Below are positions 1-10,800 of a stretch of 64,000 nt of DNA, piece by piece; position 1 is the stretch's first letter, and every line of letters begins with the position of its first letter. The stretch comes from Strongylocentrotus purpuratus (taxonomy: Eukaryota; Echinodermata; Echinoidea; Camarodonta; Strongylocentrotidae). The stretch spans positions 10,333,274 to 10,397,273 of the forward strand of contig NW_022145609.1 in assembly GCF_000002235.5 (NCBI RefSeq). The letters are read 5' to 3'. Below the pieces are notes generated by a model. The model had not been told where the DNA came from and ran no database searches. It was given only the letters and a program-made list of their open reading frames with translations. The translations under genes were made by a program, and so were the position numbers.

Positions 1-282
1 ACAAAATGAAAAAAAAACACCGATACATGCACACACAAGCGCACACCCAAATACACACACCCGTTTTTCATCATGTTCAGGTATGAACCTGTGTGCTAAC
101 CACTCAACGTTCTCTTTGTCGAAACGGAATAGTTTCCGATAGGTCTCGGGAGCAATTTCTTCTCGATTTATTCTACTCCTGTACAACTTTGGTCTTTCTC
201 TAACGAGCATAAACATGATGCTTAACCGCGAACGTCCCGATTAAGCAAGAGCTCAAGCTGCTATGACGGAGCTTAAAAAAAC
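1..282. other. No recognisable feature
   Basis: AT-rich DNA with a short CA-rich stretch at the start. No exon, repeat boundary or RNA gene is visible. Confidence 0.5.
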
Positions 283-492
283 GTAAGCAATTGCTTATCA
301 GAACAAGCAAAAGGTTCGTTTTATGCATACGTTTTTAAGCAATGCTTGATCTTTAAGCAATTGCTTGTGGACATTAAGCAATTGCTTGTGCTTGCTAGCA
401 AAAGCATTTGCTTGCAAGCAATTGTTTATGTTTATGCATACGGATTCAAGTAAAAGGCTAGCACAAGCAATTGCTACTTTTTATGCATACAG
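283..492. repeat. Cluster of AAGCAATTGCTT palindromes
   Basis: The 12-base palindrome AAGCAATTGCTT and close variants recur about five times, interleaved with three copies of TTATGCATAC. No exon signals are present. It looks like an internally repetitive MITE or satellite fragment; no ends or target duplication were identified. Confidence 0.6.
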
Positions 493-754
493 CCCATTAT
501 CTCTTAAGTACACAATTAAGATCTATCGAAACTTGAGTTTGATTTGAATCAGTCGCAACTACTTCTAACCCACAGAGGTATAGAACTTTCCTGAGGTCTA
601 AATTAATCAGCTTTCACTCCTCAAATTGGCAACAATTTTTTTTTACCTGATTACATAAATGTAGTTTGAAAAAAAAAATTAGTATTTGTGGACTAGTCTT
701 TGACTAAATAAACCATGGGCTCGCTTAGTTACGAAAGAATGTTACTTAGCTCTC

Positions 755-915
755 CCTTTTGCTCGTTATAAACGAGTGAGAATAATCCAGTTTAACTCGT
801 TTTACGTTTTTGAGCAATGATTTGGCTCGCTTTTTGAGGGACTGAGAACATCGTCATGGCCACTCAAACATGAGTGGTTTACAGCTCAATTACGAGTGAA
901 AGTCCATTCACTCGT
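755..915. repeat. ACTCGTT/AACGAGT inverted motif cluster
   Basis: Repeated, mostly inverted copies of AACGAGTGA, ACTCGTT and GGCTCGC lie close together. The pattern resembles the palindrome cluster at 283-492 with a different core. No coding signal. Confidence 0.4.
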
Positions 916-1087
916 TCGAACGAGATGCAGATTCGCTCCTTTACATACAGAGAGTATGTTAACTGTCATTATACATGTAATTTTTACAATATATGTTTAT
1001 TATTTTCTTTCTTCACCTTCTAAAACTCCTAAACTTTCTTTGAAAATTCATCTTGCCCCATGTAATGATATTTGTGTTAGTAGAATG

Positions 1088-1294
1088 TTGACAAGTCTCA
1101 TGTTACATGAATTCTTCCACACTGAGTTTATGGTGTAAATAGATGAAAAAGAAATGAAGCTTTTCAAGTAATCTACAAAAATCAAAACAGCTAGATTATA
1201 AAACACAATATGAAACCTGAAATTTCTTTCGGGATGTACACGTACATGTATATAAACTCAGAGTGGAAGAATGCAGTAACATGAGACTTGTCAA
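1088..1294. repeat. Inverted repeat (foldback) with 43-base arms
   Basis: The left arm at 1088-1130 (begins TTGACAAGTCTCATG) matches the reverse complement of the right arm at 1253-1294 with a few mismatches. The spacer of about 120 bases is AT-rich. It looks like a small foldback or MITE; no target duplication was found. Confidence 0.7.
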
Positions 1295-1386
1295 TGTACA
1301 TTTGTAAATTACCATTGGGTTCAATACAAAATTTAAATTTGGAATTGACGAAGGAAAAGTACCCCCATACAGAAAATATTATTTGT

Positions 1387-2205
1387 ATGCCTCTGCCACC
1401 GAAGGTGGTGCCGGAGGCATCATGTTTTCGGGTTGTCCGTCCTACATGTACGTCCGTCCGTCATGCTTTCTCGTTATCGCGATATCTCAAGAACAACCAG
1501 AGGTATGAACTTCAAACTTGATGATAGTATGTATCACCATAGGAAGACGATCTGATTAGATTATGGAGCAACTAGGTCAAAGGTCACAGAGGTCGTCTTA
1601 TGAAATTCCAGGTGTTAGCCTCGTTATCACGATATCTCAAGAACTTATTGAGATATGAACTTCAAACTTGATGATAGTATATACCACCATAGGAAGACGA
1701 TCTGATTAGATTTTGGAGTAACTAGGTCAAAGGTCACAGAGGTCGACTTATGAAATTCCAGGTGTTAGCCTCGTTATCGCGATATCTCAAGAACTACATG
1801 TAATTGAGATATGAACTTCAAACTTGATAGTATATACCACCATAGGAAGACAATCTGATTAGATTTTGGAGTAACTATGTTCAAGTTCAAAGGTCACAGA
1901 GGTTAATTTCTGAAATCCTAGATATTAGCCTTGTCATCGCGATATCTCAAAAATCACTGGAGTTACAAGGCTCAAACTTGGTGATAGTGTGAATTACCAT
2001 AGGAAGATGATCGGATTTGATATTGGGGTCAAAGGTCACAAAGGTCAATTTCAGAAATTATAGGTTTTAGCCTTGCTATTGCGATATCTCGAGAACAACT
2101 AGAGATATAGGGTGGAAACTTGGTGATAGTATGTCTCATTGTAATAATTTCATCGATTTCCTATATTGCCTTTAGGGTAGCTTAGGGCGGAGGCATATAG
2201 GAGAC
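1387..2205. repeat. Tandem array of ~150-base units (CGATATCTC...GGTCAAAGGTCA)
   Basis: About five degenerate units each contain a GCGATATCTCAAGAAC block, a CTGATTAGATTTTGG block and GGTCAAAGGTCAC. Near 1480, 1630, 1780, 1940 and 2086 the core recurs with roughly 150-base spacing. The array is bounded by GGAGGCAT-type motifs, with a short hairpin at 1387-1420. It belongs to the same broad family as 3530-4340 and 5212-5475. Non-coding. Confidence 0.8.
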
Positions 2206-2893
2206 GCAGTCGTATTTGTCTTGTTTCCTGTGATATGAATAATTATACACATTTTGTTTAAAGATTATCAAATGAGGAAAGTCAAAAAGCATCAAAGCAG
2301 AACATTGTAGTTTGGTAAATTTATTTCCATCTACATGCATGTATCTCGCTGACATAGGAGAATGGCCTGCCCACAAAATTAGGGTGGAGCTTGAAAATGA
2401 AACTCGCCCCCATTTATTTCTCTGTTTTTATAACTTTGCACCAATAATACTGGATATTATGTTATACATGTAGATGTTACTTCAGCACTCAGGCCATTTT
2501 TTTCTTCTCTAACTAGTGAAAATGTGATGGAGAAAAGTAATTATTACGATTGTTGAATTTGAGTGTACAAATGTGCAATTTTGCAACATTTGCGTGCAAA
2601 GGGTTTATAGAGTAAAACTAAACTTATGCAAAACAGTGAAAATTTCATTAAAGGTAGGGTGTCCCTTTTGCAGACCTCCCCAAATCCAGCAAAACCTTAC
2701 ATGAACCTCAGGCTAGTTATGTTGGACATGTCTGTGAAATTTGAAAGCTAACAGTCATCTAAGATTCAAATAATGCACAAAATACTAACTACTTTGTAGC
2801 CTGTGTGTCAGGCTCAGTTTACTTTTTTTGGCAATCTCCGTATTATGGTCTATGATTACTAATCTACACAAGAGCTGATGTATAAAATGTGTC

Positions 2894-3302
2894 GGCGCTA
2901 GTGCACTTTCGCACCGGGCGCCTAATTTAATGATATAACATCAAAAGTAAACCACAAAGTAATCAAAAACCTGTTTCAGTGTCTCTCTGAGGCTGATGTC
3001 CCGTCCTTTCCTCAAAATTGTGAATTTTACGTAAAATTCGCCGCCGTACACTGCACTCACTGTACTGGCACTTTGGCATTCACTTCTCGCTCGCACAGAT
3101 CTGTGCGAGCGAGAAGTGAATGCCGAAGCGCCAGCGCCCGTACAGTGAGTGCAGTGTACGGCGGTGAATTTTTACGGAAAATTCATGATTTTGAGGAAAG
3201 GACGGGACAACAGCCTCAGAGAGACACTGAGGTGGGTTCTTGATTAGTACTTTGTGGTTTTATTTGGATTTTAGGCACCCGGTGCGAAAGTGCACTAGCG
3301 CC
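2894..3302. mobile_element. 409-bp foldback MITE with 8-bp target duplication
   Basis: The element is an almost complete inverted repeat. Each arm is about 205 bases, meeting at the CACAGATCTGTG palindrome near 3099. Ends are GGCGCTAGTGC and GCACTAGCGCC. It is flanked by the direct repeat AATGTGTC (2886-2893 and 3303-3310). An 8-bp duplication fits hAT-, P- or Merlin-type transposition; the superfamily is inference. No transposase is encoded, so it would need one in trans. Confidence 0.85.
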
Positions 3303-3310
3303 AATGTGTC

Positions 3311-3529
3311 ATGTAGCAAGAATGAATATGTACATGATCGTAATTTGTGACAAAATGTCATTACATCACATACCTGGAGTACACACATGCAGTACAAGGG
3401 TCTGCAGCAACTAGACTACATGTATAATAAATGTGATCACGAAATAAATCAATTCAAAATCTAATGGTCAATATAATTCCACCAAAAGTCAGTTTCCAGT
3501 TCCTATACTTTGAGGGAGGTTCTCAACTG
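3311..3529. other. No recognisable feature
   Basis: Unique-looking AT-rich DNA between the foldback element and the next tandem array. Confidence 0.4.
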
Positions 3530-4340
3530 ATGATCTCGTTAACGCGATATCTGGAGAACCCTTTGATGGATTTTGATCATATTTGTCCCAGATGTACATC
3601 ATGAGATGTAAATGAACTGATTAGATTTTGGATGAAATCCGCCTAAGGTCAAAGGTCAAAGATCAATGAACTTTGCCTGAAAAGTCTCGTTAACGCGATA
3701 TCTGGAGAACCCTTTGACGGATTTTGATCATATTTGTCCCAGATGTACACTATGAGATGTAGATGAACTGATTAGATTTTGGATGAAATCTGCCTAGGGT
3801 CAAAGGTCAAAGGTCAATGAACTTGGCCTGAAAAGTCTCGTTATCGCAATATCTCATTAACTTATGGCCGGATTTCGATCATACTTGGCCCAAGTGTGCA
3901 CCATGAGGTGTAGTTGAACTGACTAGATTTTGGGTGAAATCTGCCCAAGGTCGAGGGTCAAAGGTCAATGAAATTTGTGTGAAAAATCTTTTTATCACGA
4001 TATCTCGAGAACCCCTGGGCAGATTTTGATCATACTTAATCCAAATGTACACTACGAGATGCAGATAATTCATTTTGGGTGAAATCCGCTTAAGGTCAAA
4101 GGTCAAAGATCAAGGTCAAACTCCGAAATTTCACTGTTTCTGCCCTAACTCAAGAAGTATTGGACAGAATTCCATCAAACTTAATTTTGGGTCAAAGGTA
4201 AAGGTAAAATGGTAAATTTAACAGTTTACGCCCTAACTCAAGGTACATGTATAAGATAAGCAAATGTTACTATAAATATGAAGGATTATGGCAATACTTA
4301 AGTATTTGTGCGGGAGGGCGGAGGCATACCCGTCGACTGC
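3530..4340. repeat. Tandem array of ~155-base units (GCGATATCTGGAGAACCC)
   Basis: Four to five units each begin CTCGTTAACGCGATATCTGG and contain GATTTTGATCATA, a CTGATTAGATTTTGG block and GGTCAAAGGTCAAAG. The array ends at GGAGGCATACCCG near 4322. It is related to the array at 1387-2205 but belongs to a separate subfamily. Confidence 0.8.
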
Positions 4341-4793
4341 GCGCAGTCAAATTCATCTAGTTTATAATATGAATTTTGCAATATTTCATTTATAGATGTA
4401 CATGTACACAAAGAATTGCTCCCTTGTATCAGAATAAATTACAGTAAGGATGACTTTCCACATTCCATGAGGAGCCAAACCATGTTTGACATTTGAAATA
4501 TTTTAGATTTCCATATGATAAAATACAAAAGAAAAAGCGGGCTTGTGACATCATCACTTTTGGACACAGCCTCATTCATTGTTTTTTGAAATAATACAAA
4601 TTTCAAATTGCTGTAACTTTGTTATTTTCCATCTGATTTCAATGAAATTTGTACTGTTATGCTTGATTGATTTCACACTATCAAATCATCTTTGATCTTT
4701 GATCTCGGGGTGGAGTACATGCAAGTAGGAAAGATAGGAAAGACACATTACAGTAATCTCCTTGTTTTGTTTTGTTTGCCTTCGCTATCCTAG
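4341..4793. other. Upstream flank of the KMT5A-like gene
   Basis: AT-rich sequence without a clear repeat or TATA box. It ends in a pyrimidine-rich tract and CCTAG directly before the first recognised exon, so the exon may have an upstream non-coding exon outside view. Confidence 0.35.
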
Positions 4794-4899
4794 ACAAGAA
4801 TGTCTCGACGACTGAGAGAGCCTGCAGATACCAACCGCCCAGAAGATTACACAGAAAAGGACAGAAAGGGGTTTTGTGTCAAAATTCTACCAGGAAAGG
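4794..4899 (+). CDS. KMT5A-like exon 1 (start codon and pre-SET tail)
   Basis: The exon follows a pyrimidine-rich tract ending CCTAG and contains ATG at 4800. It encodes 33 codons beginning MSRRLREPADTNRPEDYTEK and ending in P-G-K-G, then a strong GTAAGG donor at 4900. The text matches the short basic tail directly before the SET domain in KMT5A-like proteins, where the G-K-G-R motif starts the cofactor-binding loop. One base is left over and joins GT of exon 2 to make glycine. The start is chosen because it is the first in-frame ATG after the acceptor. Confidence 0.75.
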
Positions 4900-7800
4900 G
4901 TAAGGTATCCAGTGCAGATATAAGTGATTTCGAAAGGCTCCTTTTTTCATGAATTAACATCCTTCAAGATTATTTTAAGTGTCCAATGTGTCCAATATCA
5001 GGATAAGTAGTCTGAATTGTATTTTCTTTTTGTTGAATAATTTGTACCTTTTAATAGTGATTATGCATTACTTTGGTGGCCCCTTTTTGTAAGCTTTGCT
5101 TTTTCCAGGGTCTCCGAACCTTCACTTTAATTTTGATCATGTGTCTGTCAGTGTAAATTTTCTATTTTGTTTTGTATATTTTTTGATGGTTAGATAATGA
5201 AATGAATTGATAGGAGGCATATACAAATGTAGGAGGGATAATGATCTGATTAGTTTTGGGGGTATTAAGGTCAAAGGTGACAGAGGTCTACGTTCTCGCG
5301 ATAACTAAAGAACCGTTTGACGGATCAATTTCAATCTTGGCTCATATAGGCTTATGGAAGTGATGATGATCTGATTAGATGATTTAAGTTTTTGAAAATT
5401 TTAGTAGTTAAATGTGTAATATATTTTAGATCTGGCAATAGCAGAGGCATACATTTTAACTGCGCTCAGTCGAGAATCCATGTAGTTTGGCTTTGTAATA
5501 CCATCTTCAAAAACAGTGCATTATTTATTGTTATCTCTTGTACTCTGCAGGTAGAGCTGTTTTCACTACAAAAAACTTTCATAGTGGGGAGTTTTTACTC
5601 CATTACCATGGGGAATTAATAGATAAAGCAGAGGCAGAAGAAAGAGAAAGATTTGAAGAAACCGGATTCAGATATTTCTTCAAGTACAGAGGGAAGAATC
5701 TGTGGTAAGTGTTTTAAAGGTATTGCACCGTGTTGGTAAAAGTCGAAGAGGTAAAATTAGATTTCCTTAATTTTATAGTTTTTGGATACACTTATGAGGG
5801 TAGAACGCACCCCCGCCAAAAAAAAATCGCTCTGAAATGCCTGTATTTTCGAGAAATCGCGTGTTTAGTGTTGATTTTGGTTATTTATCTGGTACTCGAT
5901 AAATACGGCTAATTCGCTTGATGTTGAATATCTCATGGATAAAATTGTTTCTGATCTTACTGTTATAATGTAATGATGAGGCTCAGACAGTCATTTGTAA
6001 GCTTGGTAGTAGCAACTATTTAAAGGCAGTCACGCAGGGGATTTCCTGATTAATTTCAGCCGCAGATGGCGACACACAAGTACGGTCACGAAGCTGTTTA
6101 CCGAGCGGAATTGTACGTGCGCGGGTGTCCAGTTTCTGTACGTGCGTATGCGCACCATTCTCAGTCATATCATGTCACTGCACTGTCAGTGTCAGTATCA
6201 GACCTGCAAAACAGTCTGTCTGATCTGTCCTGACACTCTAAATTTGCTCAAGTCAAATTTTCAGTTTCAAAATCAAAGTGTCCAGGGCTGTCAGTATCAC
6301 TGCAGCGAGTGTCAGCAGGTCAGTGTCCCTGTCAGTGTCACTGCAGCGAGTGTCAGCAGGTCAGTGTCCCTGTCAGTGTCACTGCAGCGAGTGTCAGCAG
6401 GTCGAGTGTCACTGCATTGCAAAAATACATCAAAGACCAAGCTTTGTGCGCAAGATAGCAAATATAATTCAAACTTAACGTTCTAATAAAGCCTCTAGAG
6501 ACGATCGGATATATAATAAAACAATTACCGGTGACGAGATCTCGATAAAGACAAACACCAAAATTTACACCGCACATGAAAGTAGACGTGCAATCGCGAT
6601 CGCAGGTTGCAGCATACAGCATGCAGCAGTAATTTTCGGTCTTGTTTACGTTTGGTAGTATAAAGCGCGGCCGAGTACAACAGCTGTTCAATTCAGTAGT
6701 ATACTATAACTAGACCCTCTATAAGAATCCAGATTATAAATCTACTAACTAATTTATAGCTTATACAGTATATTATTAGAATGTGAAAAAAAATAACTGT
6801 GCGGTAACAATGTAGTATATTTTCTTTGCTTTTTTAAGATGCAATTGACAACACAAGAAACATACACAGATTGCGATATTGCGCAATGTGCACGTTTCTT
6901 TCGTGCGTACGTAATGTGAGCTGATCGCTGAGACAGCTCGAGCGGGGATAGCGAGCTGGCGATTCCTATGCACACGGTTTGATTTCTATATCGTGCGTCT
7001 GTGTGTGTGCGTCGCTCGGAAGAGTTCGGACGGCCATGTTTGAAATTGGGTGCTGCGGGAAAGACGACCACTTTGGTGTTCGCTTGCCCCTCGAGCACGC
7101 GTAGTTTGCATTAGGCGAAACGGTTTCACAAGGGAGTTGGACGGCGTCAGCGTACATGACATTTCTCGTGGCCAATGAAATCGCTCGCCACGCGTGTAAG
7201 TCTTTAATATGTGGTTCCATGTTGAAAGAACCAAACAACACACTCCCTGTGTCCTGACCTGGGTATGACTCATAGGTCATGACACAATAACATAAACATT
7301 GGCTAGTCTTTGTTCAGGCTTATCATTACAAAGACTTTACAAACAGATATCACGACACTTTCACAGGTAAGGTTCTATTCATGTTGATACATCACAAAAT
7401 AAAGGAAAGTTGGGAAATTTTCAAAGGACAACACTGTTTTTAAAGGGAAAAACAAATTTGTCTGGCCGGACAGATATCGCCGACTGTAGTTGTCCTTTTC
7501 TAGCTTCCAATGCTATTTGAAGAAAATTAGGAATCAATTTGGTCTTAGGTCATCTAGATGGACCAAGGAAAACATTTCCACCAAATCCATGACCTTGACC
7601 AACACTGTGTATTACCTTTAAGAATTTAATTTCTGTCCAAATTAAGAAATATGATTATATTAGTTATAAAGAAGCATCAAATGCTGGCATGTTGATTGAT
7701 CTCCGATGAATTAAATCCAGATTTGTGGTTTATGATGTTCTCTATGATGGATGTCAACCACACCAACTTTGGCAGCAAGAAAAAACAAGTATGAAATGGG

Positions 7801-10800
7801 TGTGCAATTATCATAGATGTCCTCTAACCCTTTAAAAAGTCAACAACAGATCCCAACTAACCCAGGAAGGGGGATAGGTAGAAATAGTTGAGAGGTTGTC
7901 TTTAAAGATGAGTAATCTCTCACCTAAACACTGAATAATATACTATATATAAAATAATAGATACATGTAGCTCAAATGTATGGTTCTCTAAACAAGAATG
8001 AATTAGATTACATTTTTCTTTAAAAACTTTTTTTTTATAAACAGAACAGGGTTCTTAATTATGGGTCAGGGAATTTGAAATACTTTTTCAAACAGCAAAA
8101 TGTCAATGAAAGTCATGGAATTCATTAATACTTCTGGAAAGTTGGGGGAAAATCATTTGTTCAAGATATTATTTAATATTCTAACCTTATATTTATTTGT
8201 ATAATTAACAGAGGGAATTAAAAAAAAAAATGTATGCTTTCATGTCAGATCAGTTTGTATCATATTCCACAATTACACTTCCCTGACCAGCCCTTCTATT
8301 ACATGTATTTTATTATTTTGTGTACTTGTAGTACTGATACTAGCAAGCTCCCCTCACAACTAAGTATAAGTGTGTATGACTGACGACATACATGTACATG
8401 TACACTCTAGGCCTGGGAATGAATACCAAATTTGCTATTCAAATATTTATGGAAAAAGTATTTGAATAGTCCAAATATTTGTGGTATGAGCCCAAAGTGC
8501 AACACCCAGTGAAGTGGTCGAAGGTTGGCCATGACCGATATGCCCCCACAGACTCATGTCGAGCTGCAAAATGCAAGACAAATATTATATCACTATGTGG
8601 CTCTTTTGTCTGATTTATTTTCTGTGATATATTACTTTTGATGTTTTTATTTTTTTTTAATAACTATTAACATATATTCATATATGAAATCACTACGGTA
8701 TTCATTGTTAAACAAATATATTTGAATAGTAGAAATTGTGGTATTTGATTTCTGATTAGTACTATAGTGAGCTATTTAAATAATTCAAATATTCAAATAT
8801 TCCCAGGCCTAATACACTCTAGTTCTGAGGGGAGCTAGCTACATGCAGTATTGCATTGATACACATGAAATGGTCATAGAAATTTGGAGTTTGCTGCTTG
8901 GGAAAGTCATGAAAATTTAGGGCATTTGAAAATATGTAAGTGGAAGAATAATCCTCACAGAAATTTAAGGATCCAATCTAATCCAATCCAAGTATTATAG
9001 AGTGCCAATATCTAGTTGTTTTCTAATCAAGTAATTATCTCCGATCTTTCTAACATTATTTGAAATACAATATATGGATTCAAAATTCTTTCATTTGTAA
9101 TGAATCAGGAGGAGGAAGGAGGGATGAATCAGGAGGAGGAAGGAGGGATGAATCAGGAGGAGGAAGGAGTGATGAATCAGGAGGAGGAAGGAGTGATGAA
9201 TCAGGAGGAGGAAGGAGGGATGAATCAGGAGGAAGGAGGGATGAATCAGGAGGAAGAAGGGACGAAGCAGGAGGAGGAAAAGGACCATATTGCGTATTCA
9301 GGTATGTCTTAGTACATACATGTATGTTATTTTTAAAAGGAACCAAAGATCTTCACTTTACGCAGGACACATATTATGCATAACATTATTTACCAATTCA
9401 CTTTTTTGTAACGTTTTTCTATGAATGCTTTGCACAGATGACAAATGACCAGTTTACCCTTTGTCTTTGAATCATTCCTCCTTTCTCTCTCAAGCACTGG
9501 ATTATCTGGATTTTTCCTCAATCTTATCTTGTTCAGTTCCAATATGCCCTCTTTTCTGAATGCATCAAATACTAAATCCCTTTCCTTCTTTCTCATTTTC
9601 AAGGCCTGGCAAACTCTCTTGTGATCTTTGTGCTTTTTCTCTATGTGATTCCGTAGCTTTGACCACATTCTTTTGCAGAATATGCAATAACGGTAAGGTT
9701 TCTTGTATGTACCACATGCAAGAGAACCTTGACCTGGTATGTTTACTGGCCTACATGTAGGTATCTCTTGGTCCTGTGTGTTTACTTGTTCACGCATCTC
9801 TTGGTCCTGTGTGTTTACTTGTTCATGCATCTCTTGGTCCTGTGTGTTTACTTGTTCAGGCATCTCTTGTTCCGCTGTGTTTACTTGTTCAGGAATCCCT
9901 TGGTCCTCTGTGTTTACTTGCTCAGGCATCTCTTGTTCCGCTGTGTTTACTTGTTCAGGCATCTCTCGGTCCTGTATGATTACTTGCTGAGGCATCCTCT
10001 CTTTACATGCAATGCCTGCTTTAGACCAATTGGAAATTTCAATGCCTGGTCTCTTTGATTTTAAAGCTCTTTCATGGGACTGGATCTTTCTCTTACCAAT
10101 CTTATTACAGACTACATCTGCAGGAAAATCATCAGTTTCAGATTCAGATTCTGAATAGGAATCTGGAACATAGTCTGAATCATCATCTGATTGGTCATAT
10201 GTGTAAGGTGAGCTGCCCTCTGTGTATACTTGCTGAGACATCTCTTGTTCCTGTGTATATATTCCTTGAGGCACCTCTGGTTCCTCTGCGTTAACTTGTT
10301 CAGGCATCCCTTGGTTCTCTGTGTTAACTTGTTCAGGCATCCCTTGGTTATCTGTGTTGACTTGTTCAGGCATCCCTTGGTTCTCTGTGTTGACTTGTTC
10401 AGGCATCGCTTGGTTCTCTGTGTTGACTAGTTCAGGCATCCCTTGGTTCTCTGTGTTGACTTGTTCAGGCATCCCTTGGTTCTCTGTGTTGACTAGTTCA
10501 GGCATCCCTTGGTTATCTGTGTTGACTTGTTCAGGCATCCCTTGGTCTGCTGTGTTGACTTGTTCAGGCATCCCTTGGTTCTCTGTGTTGACTTGTTCAG
10601 GCATCCCTTGGTTCTCTGTGTTGACTTGTTCAGGCATCCCTTGGTTCTCTGTGTTGACTTGTTCAGGCATCGCTTGGTTCTCTGTGTTAACTTGTTCAGG
10701 CATCCCTTGGTCCGCTGTGTTGACTTGTTCAGGCATCCCTTGGTTCTCTGTGTTGACTTGTTTGGAGCACTTATTCCTTACAAAATCAATACATGTGCAC

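Larger units (their letters stand above)
5718..7622 (+). mobile_element. ~500-bp interspersed element split by a nested insertion
   Basis: The segments 5718-5960 and 7363-7622 together match, in reverse complement, one uninterrupted ~500-base element at 16564-17067. Shared blocks include TACACTTATGAGGGTAGAAC, GTCTGGCCGGACAGATATCG and ACCAACACTGTGTATTACCT. The ~1.4-kb difference is the insertion listed separately. Ends resemble each other loosely (ATTGCACCGTGTTGG near one end, ACACTGTGTATTACC near the other). No coding capacity. Confidence 0.75.
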
